From: Rodentibacter myodis
GTDB lineage: Bacteria > Pseudomonadota > Gammaproteobacteria > Enterobacterales > Pasteurellaceae
Direction: 5' to 3'
Length of the DNA: 64,000 nucleotides
Assembly (NCBI RefSeq): GCF_001999305.1
Contig: NZ_MLHQ01000007.1
Location: 59,320 to 123,319, forward strand
Within the stretch, counting starts at the first letter, position 1. Each line of letters opens with the position of its first letter. The notes under the pieces are model-generated. The model made no database searches and had not been told where the DNA came from. It saw only the letters and a program-made list of their open reading frames with translations. The translations under genes and the position numbers were made by a program. Positions 1-9,682 of this stretch are shown piece after piece.

Positions 1-446
1 TCTTAATCGGCACATCGATGGGTATGTCTTGGGCAATGGCAAATGCCGATATTCCTTATACGATCAGCGATGCATTATTAAATATTTCAGATAACCCTAT
101 TGTTATCCTGTTAATTATCAATATGCTCCTATTGATTGTCGGGGTATTTATGGATATGACACCTGCATTGCTTATCTTTACACCAATTTTCTTACCTATC
201 GTCACAGAATTGGGAATGGATCCTGTTCATTTTGGTATCTTAATGGCATTTAACCTTTCTATCGGTATCTGTACGCCACCGGTTGGTAGCGCACTCTTTA
301 TCGGTTGTTCGGTAGGCGGAGTGAAAATCAACCAAGTTATTAAACCGTTACTTCCATTCTATATTGTGCTGATTTTAACGCTTCTTTTAGTCACTTATGT
401 GCCTTCACTAAGTCTTGCGTTACCGCAAATGTTATTAGGTTATTAG
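1..446 (+). CDS. TRAP transporter large permease (DctM family), C-terminal part
   Basis: The reading frame is open to the left edge, so only the last ~148 residues are present. They are very hydrophobic, with about four membrane segments and the DctM-type stretches FMDMTPALLIFTPIFLPI and GICTPPVGSALFIG. DctM subunits are the channel part of tripartite ATP-independent (TRAP) importers, which use the Na+ gradient and a periplasmic binding protein to import organic acids and uronates. The downstream mannonate dehydratase and UxuR-like regulator suggest a hexuronate or related sugar acid as substrate; H. influenzae has a TRAP system next to uxuR-uxuA. The stop codon TAG (444-446) lies inside the second copy of an 8-bp tandem repeat. 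The family assignment is firm; the substrate is inferred. Confidence 0.9.
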   Translation, partial: LIGTSMGMSWAMANADIPYTISDALLNISDNPIVILLIINMLLLIVGVFMDMTPALLIFTPIFLPIVTELGMDPVHFGILMAFNLSIGICTPPVGSALFIGCSVGGVKINQVIKPLLPFYIVLILTLLLVTYVPSLSLALPQMLLGY

Positions 447-502
447 GTTATTAGGTTATTAGGTTATTAGGTTATTAGGTTATTAGGTTATTAGGTTATT
501 AA
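431..502 (+). repeat. 8-bp tandem repeat (GTTATTAG)n at a gene junction
   Basis: Eight perfect head-to-tail copies of GTTATTAG run from 431 to 494, followed by a ninth copy with two changed final bases (495-502). The first two copies encode the C-terminal LLGY and stop of the TRAP permease. The rest fills the gap before the GH31 gene at 525. The unit contains TAG and is not a multiple of three, so every frame is closed within 24 bp. Changes in copy number therefore cannot create a longer permease, but they alter the spacing between the permease stop and the GH31 ribosome-binding region. Confidence 0.95.
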
Positions 503-524
503 TTTATAGCATTAGGAAAAGAAG

Positions 525-2906
525 ATGAGATCGATTAAAAATTGGCATTTTAAAGAAAATCAAAATCATCGTATTGATATTAACTGTGATCAGGGTTACC
601 AATTACATATTTTCGTATTAGAAAATGATCTGTTGCGTGTTGCCTTTACAAAAAACAAAGTATTTACCGTACCTCACACTTGGGCGATCACGCCCAATCA
701 GTCGGATATAGATTGGAAAGGTCGTGATAAATGGTCATTAGACGGTTTTTCTTGCCCAAACTATGAAATCAAACAAACGGAAAAAACACTTGAAATTTCG
801 ACCGCACTTTTAAAAGTTATCGTTCATCAACCACTCTATTTAGAATGGAAATATAAACAGGGAAATGAATGGAAACCCTTATTTACCGACAGAAAAACCG
901 GTGCTTATTTAATGGGTATCTCAAATACCGAAGTATCCCACTATTTGCAACGAGATGTGCAGGAACATTATTATGGATTGGGCGAAAAAACAGGGAATCT
1001 CAACCGTCACGGTCGGCGTTTTGAAATGCGTAACCTTGATGCGATGGGATATAACGCCGAATCCACCGATCCGCTTTATAAGCATATTCCATTTTATATC
1101 ACGCATACCCCTGAAGTGAGTTATGGTTTGTATTACGATAATCTTGCACATTGTTGGTTTACGCTGGGTAGTGAAATTGACAACTATCATTCTTACTATC
1201 GTAGCTATAAAGCCGAAGACGGAAATCTTGATTACTATGTCATTCTGGGGCCTAAAATCCTTGATGTGACTAAAAAATATAACCAATTAACCGGCGGTAC
1301 GATTTTTAGCCCTAAATGGAGTTTAGGTTATAGCGGTTCTACAATGCATTATACCGATGCACCCGATGCTCAAAATCAACTGAAAAAATTTGTTGAATTA
1401 TGCAAAACACATAATATCCCTTGCGATTCATTTCAATTATCATCAGGTTATACATCCATCAATGAAAAACGCTACGTGTTTAATTGGAATAACGACAAAA
1501 TCCCTCAACCCAAAGAAATGACACAATACTTTCACAATGCAGGAATGAAACTGGCAGCGAACATTAAGCCTTGTTTACTGCAAGATCATCCCCGTTATCA
1601 AGAAGTGGAAAAATTAGGTCTATTTATTAAAGATTCCGAATCGGATAATCCGGAAAAATCAATGTTTTGGGATGATGAAGGATCGCATTTAGATTTCACC
1701 AATATGGCAACCGTAAATTGGTGGAAAAACAATGTAAAACAGCAACTACTTGCTTATGGCATTGATTCCACTTGGAACGACAATAATGAATTTGAAGTTT
1801 GGGATAATAATGCGAAATGCCATTATTTTGGAAAAACGCGTCCAGTTAAATTATTACGCCCGTTACAGCCTCTCTTGATGATGAAAGCATCCTATGAAGC
1901 ACAATTGGAATATACCCCCAATAAACGCCCTTATTTAATTTCCCGTTCCGGCTCGCCGGGAATGAATCGCTATGTTCAAACTTGGTCCGGCGATAATCGA
2001 ACAAGTTGGAACACGCTTCGTTACAACATTAAAATGGGGTTAGGGATGAGCCTTTCCGGACTTTATAACATAGGACACGATGTGGGTGGTTTTTCAGGCA
2101 ATAAACCTGATCCCGAGTTATTTGTACGTTGGGTACAAAATGGTGTAATGCACCCGCGTTTTACCATTCATTCTTGGAATGATGATAAAACGGTCAATGA
2201 ACCTTGGATGTATCCTGAAGTTACCCACATTATTCGCGATGCTATTCAGCTACGTTATACTTTAATGCCTTATTTATATAATTTGCTTTGGAAAGCACAC
2301 CATCATTACGAGCCAATATTACGCCCAACATTTCTTGATCACGAAAATGACAAAAACACCTTTGAGGAAAATGATGATTATCTTTTGGGGGAAGATTTAT
2401 TGGTTGCTTCCGTTGTTGAACCTCACCAACGAACCCGTGATGTTTATCTGCCACAAAATTTTGCCGGATGGTATGATTTTTATAACCATAAGTGGTTTAA
2501 TGGTGGAGAAAAAATAACAGCGGATGCACCATTAGAAAAAATCCCTTTATTTTTAAGAGCAGGAAGTGTTATTCCAATGGCTAGAAAAGGGCATAAAAAT
2601 ACATTATCCGATGACTATCGAGAATTATTAGTAATGCCTTTTATTAACCAAGGTGAACGAAATATCAGCATATTTGATGATGACGGAGAAAGTTTTAATT
2701 ATTTAGAAGGAAACTATTTGAAACTTAATATTCATCTCAAATGTACCGCTCAAACAATCGAACTCACTTTAGAAAAATCCGGTGATTATTCACCTCAATA
2801 TACGGAAATTAATTTCCGTCTCCCGAAAAATGAGGAAAGACAATTCATCATTAACGGAGAATCGGTGAATCCAAATTATAAAATGAATTTATCCAATAAA
2901 AATTAG
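525..2906 (+). CDS. Glycoside hydrolase family 31 enzyme, cytoplasmic
   Basis: This 793-residue protein has the GH31 layout: N-terminal beta-sandwich, (beta/alpha)8 barrel from about residue 260, and C-terminal beta domains. GLGEKTG lies near residue 151. The nucleophile is probably Asp419 in WNDNNE and the acid/base Asp490 in WSGDN; the MHPRF motif follows. GH31 enzymes are retaining exo-alpha-glycosidases (glucosidases, xylosidases, galactosidases and others). There is no signal peptide, so it should act on an imported glycoside. It sits between a TRAP permease and uxuR-uxuA, and its stop is 9 bp from the regulator start, so it is probably part of the uronate operon. The start has the A/G-rich GGAAAAGAAG upstream. 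A USS lies inside at 801-809. Family firm, substrate unknown; an alpha-glycoside of a sugar acid is my inference from context. Confidence 0.9.
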   Translation: MRSIKNWHFKENQNHRIDINCDQGYQLHIFVLENDLLRVAFTKNKVFTVPHTWAITPNQSDIDWKGRDKWSLDGFSCPNYEIKQTEKTLEISTALLKVIVHQPLYLEWKYKQGNEWKPLFTDRKTGAYLMGISNTEVSHYLQRDVQEHYYGLGEKTGNLNRHGRRFEMRNLDAMGYNAESTDPLYKHIPFYITHTPEVSYGLYYDNLAHCWFTLGSEIDNYHSYYRSYKAEDGNLDYYVILGPKILDVTKKYNQLTGGTIFSPKWSLGYSGSTMHYTDAPDAQNQLKKFVELCKTHNIPCDSFQLSSGYTSINEKRYVFNWNNDKIPQPKEMTQYFHNAGMKLAANIKPCLLQDHPRYQEVEKLGLFIKDSESDNPEKSMFWDDEGSHLDFTNMATVNWWKNNVKQQLLAYGIDSTWNDNNEFEVWDNNAKCHYFGKTRPVKLLRPLQPLLMMKASYEAQLEYTPNKRPYLISRSGSPGMNRYVQTWSGDNRTSWNTLRYNIKMGLGMSLSGLYNIGHDVGGFSGNKPDPELFVRWVQNGVMHPRFTIHSWNDDKTVNEPWMYPEVTHIIRDAIQLRYTLMPYLYNLLWKAHHHYEPILRPTFLDHENDKNTFEENDDYLLGEDLLVASVVEPHQRTRDVYLPQNFAGWYDFYNHKWFNGGEKITADAPLEKIPLFLRAGSVIPMARKGHKNTLSDDYRELLVMPFINQGERNISIFDDDGESFNYLEGNYLKLNIHLKCTAQTIELTLEKSGDYSPQYTEINFRLPKNEERQFIINGESVNPNYKMNLSNKN

Positions 2907-2915
2907 GAAAGCCTT

Positions 2916-3671
2916 ATGAACTTTAATGCGTTACGTTCCTATAAAAAAATAGGAAATGAATTAAAAGCACAACTTGAAAACCAGCAATATAAAATCGGCG
3001 ATAAGTTACCCGCCGAACGTGATTTAGCCGAATATTTTAATGTCAGCCGTACCGTTGTTCGAGAAGCCATTATTATGCTTGAACTGGAAAATCTTGTGGA
3101 AGTACGCAAAGGTTCCGGCGTCTATGTTATTGCTTTACCCCAACGAGCGGCGAGCAATGATGAATTTTTAGATAAAGTCGATGTCGGCCCTTTTGAGCTT
3201 TTGCAGGCACGCCAATTATTAGAAAGTAGCATTGCCGAATTTGCAGCACTTCAAGCGACAAGATCCGATATAACCAAACTCAAAGAAATTTTATCAATGG
3301 AACGGGCAACCCTTGAACAGGGTGATGAAGATTATGTTGCCGATGAAGATTTTCACCGCACTATCGCCGAAATTACACAAAATGAAGTCATTGTTCAAAT
3401 GCAGAAAGCCTTGTGGGATCTTCGTATGAACAGCCAAATGTGGAAAGGGCTTCATCTACATATTCCAAATCAGAGTTATCGTCATCTCTGGTTGCAGGAT
3501 CACGAAAATATTATCACTGCCTTGCAACGTAAAGATCCGGCAATGGCAAAAAAAGCAATGTGGCAACATTTAGAAAACGTTAAACAAAAACTGTTTGAAT
3601 TATCTGATGTAGATGATCCTAATTTTGATGGTTATTTGTTTAATATGAGTCCAATTGTTGTCGATCGTTAA
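2916..3671 (+). CDS. uxuR: GntR-family regulator, FadR subfamily (UxuR-like)
   Basis: This 251-residue protein has an N-terminal winged helix-turn-helix (about residues 5-75, with LPAERDLAEYF at 31-41 and SRTVVREA after it) and a C-terminal all-helical FCD ligand-binding domain (about 95-235, with DEDFHRTI). FadR-subfamily repressors of this size control hexuronate genes such as uxuAB and exuT and are released by fructuronate or related acids. It lies between the GH31 gene and uxuA with short gaps (9 and 20 bp), so it is almost certainly in the same transcript and probably autoregulates the operon. The operator is expected upstream of the TRAP genes, outside the window. The name rests on position next to uxuA, so it is less certain than the family. 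Confidence 0.82.
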   Translation: MNFNALRSYKKIGNELKAQLENQQYKIGDKLPAERDLAEYFNVSRTVVREAIIMLELENLVEVRKGSGVYVIALPQRAASNDEFLDKVDVGPFELLQARQLLESSIAEFAALQATRSDITKLKEILSMERATLEQGDEDYVADEDFHRTIAEITQNEVIVQMQKALWDLRMNSQMWKGLHLHIPNQSYRHLWLQDHENIITALQRKDPAMAKKAMWQHLENVKQKLFELSDVDDPNFDGYLFNMSPIVVDR

Positions 3672-3691
3672 AATCATCAAAGGAGTAAAAA

Positions 3692-4876
3692 ATGGAACAA
3701 ACATGGCGTTGGTATGGACCAAAAGATCCGGTTTCTTTATCGGATATTCGACAAGCGGGAGCAACCGGTATTGTGACCGCACTTCATCATATCCCTAATG
3801 GTGAAATTTGGGTTGTTGAAGAAATTGAAAAGCGTAAAGCTGAAATTGAAAAAGCGGGGCTAACGTGGTCTGTGGTTGAAAGTGTGCCGGTTCACGAAGA
3901 AATTAAAACACAAACCGGAAATTATCAAAAATGGATTGATCACTATAAACAAACATTACGAAACCTTGCCCAATGTGGCATTGATACGGTTTGTTATAAT
4001 TTTATGCCGGTTTTAGATTGGACAAGAACCGATTTGGCTTATGAATTGCCGGATGGTTCAAAAGCACTGCGATTCGACCATATCGCCTTTGCGGCTTTTG
4101 AACTTTATATTTTAAAACGCCCCGGTGCCGAGAAAACCTATAATCCGGAAGAAATTACAGCAGCGAAAGCCTACTACGATAAAATGACGGAAGCCGAGAT
4201 TCAGCAACTTACCCGCAATATTATTGCAGGGTTGCCGGGGGCTGAAGAAGGCTATACATTAGATGAATTTCAAAACCAATTAGATCGCTACAAAGACATT
4301 TCAGTCGAAAAATTCCGTTCTCACTTAGCCTATTTCTTAAAGGAAATCGTTCCTGTTGCACAGGAAGTGGGAATCAAAATGGCCATTCATCCCGATGATC
4401 CGCCTCGCCCGATTTTGGGACTTCCACGCATTGTTTCCACCATTGAGGATATGCAGTGGTTTATCGAAACGCAACCGCTACCCGCAAACGGTTTTACAAT
4501 GTGTACGGGTTCTTATGGTGTGCGTTCTGATAATGACTTAGTGAAAATGACCGAACAATTTGCCGATCGTATCTACTTTGCTCATTTACGTTCCACCCAA
4601 CGTGAAGAAAATCCGTTGACTTTCCACGAAGCCGCGCATTTAGAAGGTGATGTGGATATGTTTAATGTGGTGAAAGCCTTACTCAGCGAAGAATATCGCC
4701 GATTGAGTAAAGGAGATACCCGCTTAATTCCAATGCGTCCGGATCACGGTCATCAAATGTTGGATGATTTACATAAAAAAACAAACCCGGGCTACTCTGC
4801 TATCGGTCGATTAAAAGGCTTGGCAGAATTCCGTGGATTAGAGATGGCATTAAAGAAAGTGTATTTTAATCAATAA
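3692..4876 (+). CDS. uxuA: Mannonate dehydratase
   Basis: This 394-residue protein has the same length as E. coli UxuA. It converts D-mannonate to 2-keto-3-deoxygluconate in the cytoplasmic glucuronate (Ashwell) pathway, using a divalent metal in a xylose-isomerase-like TIM barrel. Visible family motifs are the start [22 protein letters not shown] near residue 227, [21 protein letters not shown] and the metal-binding C-terminal RPDHGHQM. A strong ribosome-binding site (AAAGGAG) precedes the start. It follows the UxuR-like regulator by 20 bp and is followed by an inverted repeat (4883-4908). A USS lies inside at 3776-3784. Fructuronate reductase (uxuB) and kdgK are not in the window. Confidence 0.97.
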   Translation: MEQTWRWYGPKDPVSLSDIRQAGATGIVTALHHIPNGEIWVVEEIEKRKAEIEKAGLTWSVVESVPVHEEIKTQTGNYQKWIDHYKQTLRNLAQCGIDTVCYNFMPVLDWTRTDLAYELPDGSKALRFDHIAFAAFELYILKRPGAEKTYNPEEITAAKAYYDKMTEAEIQQLTRNIIAGLPGAEEGYTLDEFQNQLDRYKDISVEKFRSHLAYFLKEIVPVAQEVGIKMAIHPDDPPRPILGLPRIVSTIEDMQWFIETQPLPANGFTMCTGSYGVRSDNDLVKMTEQFADRIYFAHLRSTQREENPLTFHEAAHLEGDVDMFNVVKALLSEEYRRLSKGDTRLIPMRPDHGHQMLDDLHKKTNPGYSAIGRLKGLAEFRGLEMALKKVYFNQ

Positions 4877-4882
4877 ACCAAA

Positions 4883-4908
4883 AGGGGAATGAAATTTATC
4901 ATTCCCCT
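4883..4908 (+). terminator. Inverted repeat after uxuA
   Basis: A 10-bp perfect stem, AGGGGAATGA (4883-4892) paired with TCATTCCCCT (4899-4908), has a 6-nt loop. No T-tract follows, so it is more likely an mRNA-stabilising or attenuating stem between uxuA and the DMT transporter than a full terminator. Confidence 0.5.
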
Positions 4909-4922
4909 ATTAATATTATGCT

Positions 4923-5783
4923 ATGAAAAAATATACCGGTGAGATCCTTCTCTTTATTGTGACGTTTATTGCCGCATCGGGTTGGTTCTTTTCTAAATAT
5001 TCCTTAGAAGGAATGACGACAATGGGCTTTATTGGATTGCGATTCAGCTTAGCCGGTCTGATTTTTCTCCCCTTTTCCTTCCAAGCTATCCGCAATCTTA
5101 CTTCCACTCAGAAAATAAAAGCCATTTTTGTTGGTATAACTTATGCGATTAATATGGTGCTATGGATCACCGGTTTAATTTACAGTGAAGATTTGGGCGA
5201 AGGGGCATTTATTTTTAGTTTATCGATGTTGATGACACCAATTATTGCTTGGCTTTTATTCAAAGATAAACCCAAGAAAACTTTTTGGTATGCAATGCCT
5301 ATGGCGTTTCTAGGTTTATACTTTTTATCGATTAAACAAGGCGTTGTTCACCTCTCATTAAGCAATTTATTCTTTTTACTTTGTTCCATTTCAACCGGAT
5401 TTTATTTTGTTTTAAATAATAAATTTGCGAAAGAAATTCCGCCCTTCCCCCTCACTACAATACAACTAGGCATTGTTGGGCTTTTTACATCAATTTACTC
5501 TTTCTTTTTTGAACAATGGCGTGTTCCTTCTTGGGAAACTTGGGGATGGTTTTTACTCAGTGTAATTATTGCAACAAATGTCCGTGTCTTATTACAAACC
5601 ATCGCTCAAAAGCAATGTCACGTTAATACAGCAGCGATCATTATGTTGTTAGAGCCTGTTTGGACGTTACTATTAGGCTACTTAGTATTGAATGAAGAAA
5701 TATTCTTCACAAAAATTATCGGCTGTTTACTTATTTTTTCAGCAATATTGATTTATCGTTTTAAAAGAAAAGTGCGGTCATAA
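4923..5783 (+). CDS. DMT-superfamily transporter (EamA domains)
   Basis: This 286-residue polytopic protein has about ten predicted membrane segments arranged as two EamA repeats (roughly residues 5-135 and 145-280). Typical features are SGWFFSKYSLEG at the start, the end-of-repeat AFLGLYFLSI, and MLLEPVWTLLLGYLVLNEE in the second half. The drug/metabolite transporter superfamily mostly exports amino acids or metabolites; no substrate can be read from the sequence. It starts 46 bp after uxuA, behind an inverted repeat, so it may be co-transcribed at a reduced level or belong to the uronate locus only by position. The stop lies within the left arm of a USS-based bidirectional terminator. Confidence 0.88.
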   Translation: MKKYTGEILLFIVTFIAASGWFFSKYSLEGMTTMGFIGLRFSLAGLIFLPFSFQAIRNLTSTQKIKAIFVGITYAINMVLWITGLIYSEDLGEGAFIFSLSMLMTPIIAWLLFKDKPKKTFWYAMPMAFLGLYFLSIKQGVVHLSLSNLFFLLCSISTGFYFVLNNKFAKEIPPFPLTTIQLGIVGLFTSIYSFFFEQWRVPSWETWGWFLLSVIIATNVRVLLQTIAQKQCHVNTAAIIMLLEPVWTLLLGYLVLNEEIFFTKIIGCLLIFSAILIYRFKRKVRS

Positions 5784-5812
5784 AAACATTGTTTTTATTG
5801 ACCGCACTTTTG
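5768..5812. terminator. Bidirectional terminator built from inverted USS pair
   Basis: AAAAGTGCGGTCA on the left faces TGACCGCACTTTT on the right, around an A-rich/T-rich centre (ATAAAAACA against TGTTTTTAT with one bulged base). It lies between the convergent DMT transporter and pheA and overlaps the transporter's stop. Inverted uptake-sequence pairs acting as intrinsic terminators are well known in H. influenzae. Confidence 0.85.
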
Positions 5813-6970
5813 TTAAACATTCACCGGCTTGATAATTTCACTTGGATAGCAACCGAGAATTTTTAAATAATTGCTATAGGCTTTTAACTCTTCCAAGGCT
5901 TTTTGCGTGTCCGGATGATGGATGTTGGCTTCAATTTCAAGATAAAACATTTCTTCCCAAGGCTTGCCGTAAATCGGGCGGGATTCAAGTTTTGTCATAT
6001 TGATTTGATGTTTTTTGAATACCAGTAATGCATCAACTAATGATCCAACCTGTTGTGAAGTGGTCATCAACAAAAGGGTTTTAGTATGAATTTGCGGTGA
6101 AACCTCTCGCGGTTCTTTTGCCACGACAATAAATCGGGTGATATTGTTTTCTTGGTTGGCAATATCCGCTTTCAATACGTTCAAGCCATATAATTTTCCG
6201 CCATCTTCATTACCCAACGCCGCAATATTTGGTTTATTCAAACTTGAAACCAGTTGCATTGCGTGGGAGCTACTCTCGCAATATTCAATATGCACCCGCC
6301 CTAAATTGTGAATAAAACGGCTACATTGTTGAATGACTTGCGGATGGCTGTATAAGGTATCAATTTGGCTTAAATCCGTTTTATCGTTCACCAAAACACA
6401 ATGTTTAATCGGGTAAGCCAGCTCTCCGACAAGTGATAAATCGGTGTGCTGTAACAAATCATACACTTCGTTAATCGCACCGGAAGTGGTGTTTTCTAAT
6501 GGAAGAATACCGAAATCCGCTTCGCCATTTTGCACTCTTTCAAAGACTTGCTCGAAAGATTGGCAGCCCAACTCAATAAATTGTTTTTGGTAACGTGCGG
6601 CATAGTTGCGTGCCGCTAAGTTGGAATATGAACCCCGCTTACCTAAAAAAGCAATATGCAAATTTTGGCTACGTTCTTCATTCAATTTATTTTGTAGATA
6701 CACTTGCTGTGTCAATACAGAATCTTCAATGATCTTTTGGAAAATCGAAGTAATGTATTGCGGTTCGAGCTGATAATTTTCATTTTCGGCAAATTGTATC
6801 AATTCTTGCAAAAGCTGTTGTTCCCGTTCGACATCACGCAGGGCTTTTTGGGTGACTTCTTTACTTCTCACCACATCAAAAGCCAAACGATGACGCTCAG
6901 AAAGCAGCTTCAATAAGCTGCGATCAAGTTGTGTAATTTGTTGGCGAATTTCTGACAGTTCTAAAGCCAT
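5813..6970 (-). CDS. pheA: Bifunctional chorismate mutase / prephenate dehydratase (P-protein)
   Basis: This 385-residue protein, close in length to E. coli PheA, makes phenylpyruvate from chorismate. Domains: AroQ-type chorismate mutase (1-95, with Arg, Lys and Glu positions such as [14 protein letters not shown]), prephenate dehydratase (about 103-285, with [10 protein letters not shown] and NITRF at 276-280), and an ACT regulatory domain (about 297-380) whose GSLV (309-312) and ESRP (329-332) form the phenylalanine site. Feedback inhibition by phenylalanine is therefore expected. It follows ushA by only 8 bp and is probably read from the ushA promoter. I saw no leader peptide or attenuator directly in front. 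It ends in the USS terminator shared with the convergent transporter. Confidence 0.97.
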   Translation of the reverse strand: MALELSEIRQQITQLDRSLLKLLSERHRLAFDVVRSKEVTQKALRDVEREQQLLQELIQFAENENYQLEPQYITSIFQKIIEDSVLTQQVYLQNKLNEERSQNLHIAFLGKRGSYSNLAARNYAARYQKQFIELGCQSFEQVFERVQNGEADFGILPLENTTSGAINEVYDLLQHTDLSLVGELAYPIKHCVLVNDKTDLSQIDTLYSHPQVIQQCSRFIHNLGRVHIEYCESSSHAMQLVSSLNKPNIAALGNEDGGKLYGLNVLKADIANQENNITRFIVVAKEPREVSPQIHTKTLLLMTTSQQVGSLVDALLVFKKHQINMTKLESRPIYGKPWEEMFYLEIEANIHHPDTQKALEELKAYSNYLKILGCYPSEIIKPVNV

Positions 6971-6978
6971 ATTTATCC

Positions 6979-8628
6979 TTATTTGAAGGTTACTGCATCT
7001 TTTGGATCATATTTAGCCGCGTCAATTGGGGCTTTTTGTGAATTTTTCCAAATATATTTTGCTAACACTTCAGCATCAATAAATCCGGTATTTAAGAAAG
7101 TCGGATTTTTGGTTACCACCGGATAGCCGTCTCCACCAGCCGCATTATAGCTTGGCAAAGAAATGCGATAAGTTTTGTTTAACTCTAAGGGTTTACCTTG
7201 AATTTTGACATTTTCGACTTTCTTCGCTTGTTTATTGACCACCATTGAAATACCGGAATATTGTGCATAAGCACCGGAATCCACTTCTTTTAATGCCACA
7301 ACATTGAGGTAATCAAGTAATTCCTTACCGGTTAAATCCACATAGCTTACGATGTTACCAAATGGATGTACTTTCAAAATATCACGATAGGTCACTTTGC
7401 CCGGTTGAATTGAATCACGAATCCCTCCAGAATTCATAATACCGACATCAGCACCGGCACGCTCACGTTGGGCTTCTGCAATTAAATGTCCAAGATTGGT
7501 TTGTTTAAAACGAATTACCGTGCGATCACCTTCTAATTTACCTTTTAGTTCACCCAGTTCACGACCAAGTAATTCATCGCCTTTATTTTGATAAGCCTTT
7601 AAGAGTTTTTCAATTTCAGGATCTTGTGGAATTTCTTCGGCATAAAGAACATATTCCGATTTACCGTCTTCTTTTGTGACTTTTTTCTTCAAGTTCACCG
7701 GAATAAGTTCATAATGAACCAATTTTAATTCGCCATTTTTAAACTTAAAATCCGCACGACCGATATATTTTCCCCATTCGTAGGCTTGCATAATCCAAGT
7801 GCCGTTTTGATAATCCGGTTTACAAGATTGTGTTGGCTTGTAATCTTTAATCCAAACGCCTTTTTCATCAACGCAAACGGCATCGTGACTATGCCCTCCA
7901 ACAATCATATCAAATGCACCTTTATCTAAATTGCGGGCAAGCGTGACATCTCCCGGCGCATTAGAACCGTATTGTGCATTGTAATAATACCCCATATGCG
8001 TTAGTGCAATTTTAATATCGGGTTTCTCATTTTCATTTAATGATTTTAAGCTCTCTTTTGCCGATTCGGTTGGATCTTTAAAAATGACATTATTCGTATA
8101 TTCAGGATTCCCTAATTTTGCCGTGTCTTCGGTAGTTAATCCCACAACGGCAATTTTTAAGCCTTGTTTATCAAGAATCGTGTAAGGTTTAACAAGGGGT
8201 TGATTGGTTTTCTTATTAATTACGTTAGCGGCTAAGAAAGGAAATTTCGCCCAAGACTCTTGCATTCCGAGCATTTGTAGCGGGTTGTCAAATTCGTGAT
8301 TGCCTAACACTGTTGCTTCATAACCCATTGCATTCATCGCTTGAATATCCGGTTCGGCATTTTGCATATCGGATTCCGGCACACCGGTATTAAAATCCCC
8401 TGCATTTAATAAAATCAGCGATCCGCCATTTTTCTCCACTTCTGCCTTCACTCGATTGATGATGGTTTTCTGCGCAGGAAAACCATATTCACCTTTATTA
8501 TTCGGCCAGAAATGTCCGTGAGTATCATTGGTGTGAAGAAGCGTGAAGTGATAGGTTTTATCCTGCTCATACGCCATCGCCGAGGAGGTTGCAACAACCA
8601 AAGGTAAAACTGTGAATAATTTTTTCAT
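6979..8628 (-). CDS. ushA: Periplasmic UDP-sugar hydrolase / 5'-nucleotidase
   Basis: About 549 residues from the chosen start, matching E. coli UshA (550). It degrades UDP-sugars and nucleotides in the periplasm for scavenging. A signal peptide ([19 protein letters not shown]) is followed by [10 protein letters not shown] as in UshA. Metal-site motifs [31 protein letters not shown] and GGHSHD are present. The C-terminal nucleotide-binding domain has NSGGIRDSI and GGDGYP. The frame allows a start 12 bp earlier (8640), but only the ATG at 8626-8628 has a spaced ribosome-binding sequence (GGGATGAG) and begins a proper signal peptide. It lies between lpxC, which ends at a terminator, and pheA; this placement differs from H. 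influenzae as I recall it. Confidence 0.94.
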   Translation of the reverse strand: MKKLFTVLPLVVATSSAMAYEQDKTYHFTLLHTNDTHGHFWPNNKGEYGFPAQKTIINRVKAEVEKNGGSLILLNAGDFNTGVPESDMQNAEPDIQAMNAMGYEATVLGNHEFDNPLQMLGMQESWAKFPFLAANVINKKTNQPLVKPYTILDKQGLKIAVVGLTTEDTAKLGNPEYTNNVIFKDPTESAKESLKSLNENEKPDIKIALTHMGYYYNAQYGSNAPGDVTLARNLDKGAFDMIVGGHSHDAVCVDEKGVWIKDYKPTQSCKPDYQNGTWIMQAYEWGKYIGRADFKFKNGELKLVHYELIPVNLKKKVTKEDGKSEYVLYAEEIPQDPEIEKLLKAYQNKGDELLGRELGELKGKLEGDRTVIRFKQTNLGHLIAEAQRERAGADVGIMNSGGIRDSIQPGKVTYRDILKVHPFGNIVSYVDLTGKELLDYLNVVALKEVDSGAYAQYSGISMVVNKQAKKVENVKIQGKPLELNKTYRISLPSYNAAGGDGYPVVTKNPTFLNTGFIDAEVLAKYIWKNSQKAPIDAAKYDPKDAVTFK

Positions 8629-8652
8629 AAAAAAACTCATCCCAAATAGACC

Positions 8653-8666
8653 GCTCTTTTAAGAGC
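8653..8666. other. Small inverted repeat in the ushA leader
   Basis: GCTCTT and AAGAGC form a 6-bp palindrome around TT, just upstream of ushA. The sequence ACCGCTCTTTT also looks like a one-base-degenerate USS. A function is not evident. Confidence 0.35.
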
Positions 8667-8678
8667 AAACAACAAAAT

Positions 8679-8716
8679 AAAAAAGCTATACTTCTTTTGG
8701 AAATATAGCTTTTTAA
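8679..8716 (-). terminator. Rho-independent terminator after lpxC (end of dcw cluster)
   Basis: On the minus strand AAAAAGCTATA pairs with TATAGCTTTTTT across a ~13-nt loop, and a T-rich run follows. It lies 11 bp after the lpxC stop and marks the end of the dcw-lpxC transcript. Confidence 0.85.
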
Positions 8717-8726
8717 CCGAAAATCA

Positions 8727-9644
8727 TTAAATCAATACTTGAACAGGGGCTACATAGCCTTGTGGTACCTGTTCCTTATCTTCAAAGGTGACAAACTCCC
8801 AAGCCTCTTGATTAGCAAGCACTGCTCGAAGTAACTTGTTATTCAAGCCGTGACCAGACTTATAGGCTTTGAAGTCACCAATGATGTTATAACCCGCCAT
8901 ATAAAGATCGCCAATTGCATCCAACATTTTATGACGAACCAATTCATCTTTAAAGCGTAAACCTTCTTCGTTTAAGATACGATAATCGTCTAATACAATG
9001 GCATTATCTAAGCTACCGCCCAATGCCAAACCTTGCGATTGAAGATATTCGATATCTTTCATAAAACCGAAAGTTCTTGCACGGCTAATTTGATGAACGA
9101 AGGCTTGAGCAGAAAAATCCATCACGTAATTACGTACGTTTTTACCGATTGCCGGATGTTCAAAATCAATAGTGAAATCTAAACGGAAACCATTATAAGG
9201 TTTAAATTCCGCCCATTTATCACCGTCTTCCACGCGTACTTTTTGCTTAATACGAATAAATTTTTTCGCTGCATTTTGTTCTTCAATACCGGCATCTAAC
9301 AATAAATAGATAAATGGGCTTGCGCTGCCATCCATAATTGGAATTTCAGGCGCATCCACTTCAATAATAATATTATCAATACCAAGCCCTGCCAATGCCG
9401 CATTCAAGTGTTCAACTGTTGAAACCCGTACACCTTGATCATTAACAAGTGCTGTACAGAGCATCGTATCACGAACAGATTCTGCATTTGCCGGAAAAGT
9501 TACCGGTGGATTTAAATCCGTGCGGCAGTAAATCACACCGGTATTTGGCATAGCCGGACGCAATGTTAATGTTACTTTTTTACCGCTATGTAACCCTACA
9601 CCGGTTACTTTAATGCTTTGTTTTAATGTTCTTTGTTTAATCAT
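8727..9644 (-). CDS. lpxC: UDP-3-O-acyl-N-acetylglucosamine deacetylase
   Basis: This 305-residue protein is identical in length to E. coli LpxC. It is the zinc deacetylase catalysing the committed step of lipid A synthesis in the cytoplasm. Zinc ligands are visible: His79 in TVEHLNAAL, and His and Asp in [12 protein letters not shown] (around 238 and 242). The catalytic His lies in SGHGLNN (around 265). It starts [20 protein letters not shown] like other gamma-proteobacterial members. It is the last gene of the dcw cluster, 38 bp after ftsZ, and ends at an intrinsic terminator. The usual FtsH-recognised C-terminal tail is present in form (ending VAPVQVLI). Confidence 0.98.
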   Translation of the reverse strand: MIKQRTLKQSIKVTGVGLHSGKKVTLTLRPAMPNTGVIYCRTDLNPPVTFPANAESVRDTMLCTALVNDQGVRVSTVEHLNAALAGLGIDNIIIEVDAPEIPIMDGSASPFIYLLLDAGIEEQNAAKKFIRIKQKVRVEDGDKWAEFKPYNGFRLDFTIDFEHPAIGKNVRNYVMDFSAQAFVHQISRARTFGFMKDIEYLQSQGLALGGSLDNAIVLDDYRILNEEGLRFKDELVRHKMLDAIGDLYMAGYNIIGDFKAYKSGHGLNNKLLRAVLANQEAWEFVTFEDKEQVPQGYVAPVQVLI

Positions 9645-9682
9645 AATTTTTTGCCTTTAGTGCAAAATCATAAAATAAGCTA

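Noticed and set aside
431..502. Octamer repeat as a classical frame-switching phase-variation tract
   Set aside because: The permease stop lies in the second copy and each frame is closed every 24 bp, so length changes cannot extend or fuse the genes. Only spacing effects remain possible.
6971..7010. Phenylalanine leader peptide/attenuator for pheA
   Set aside because: Only 8 bp separate ushA and pheA; there is no room for a leader ORF.
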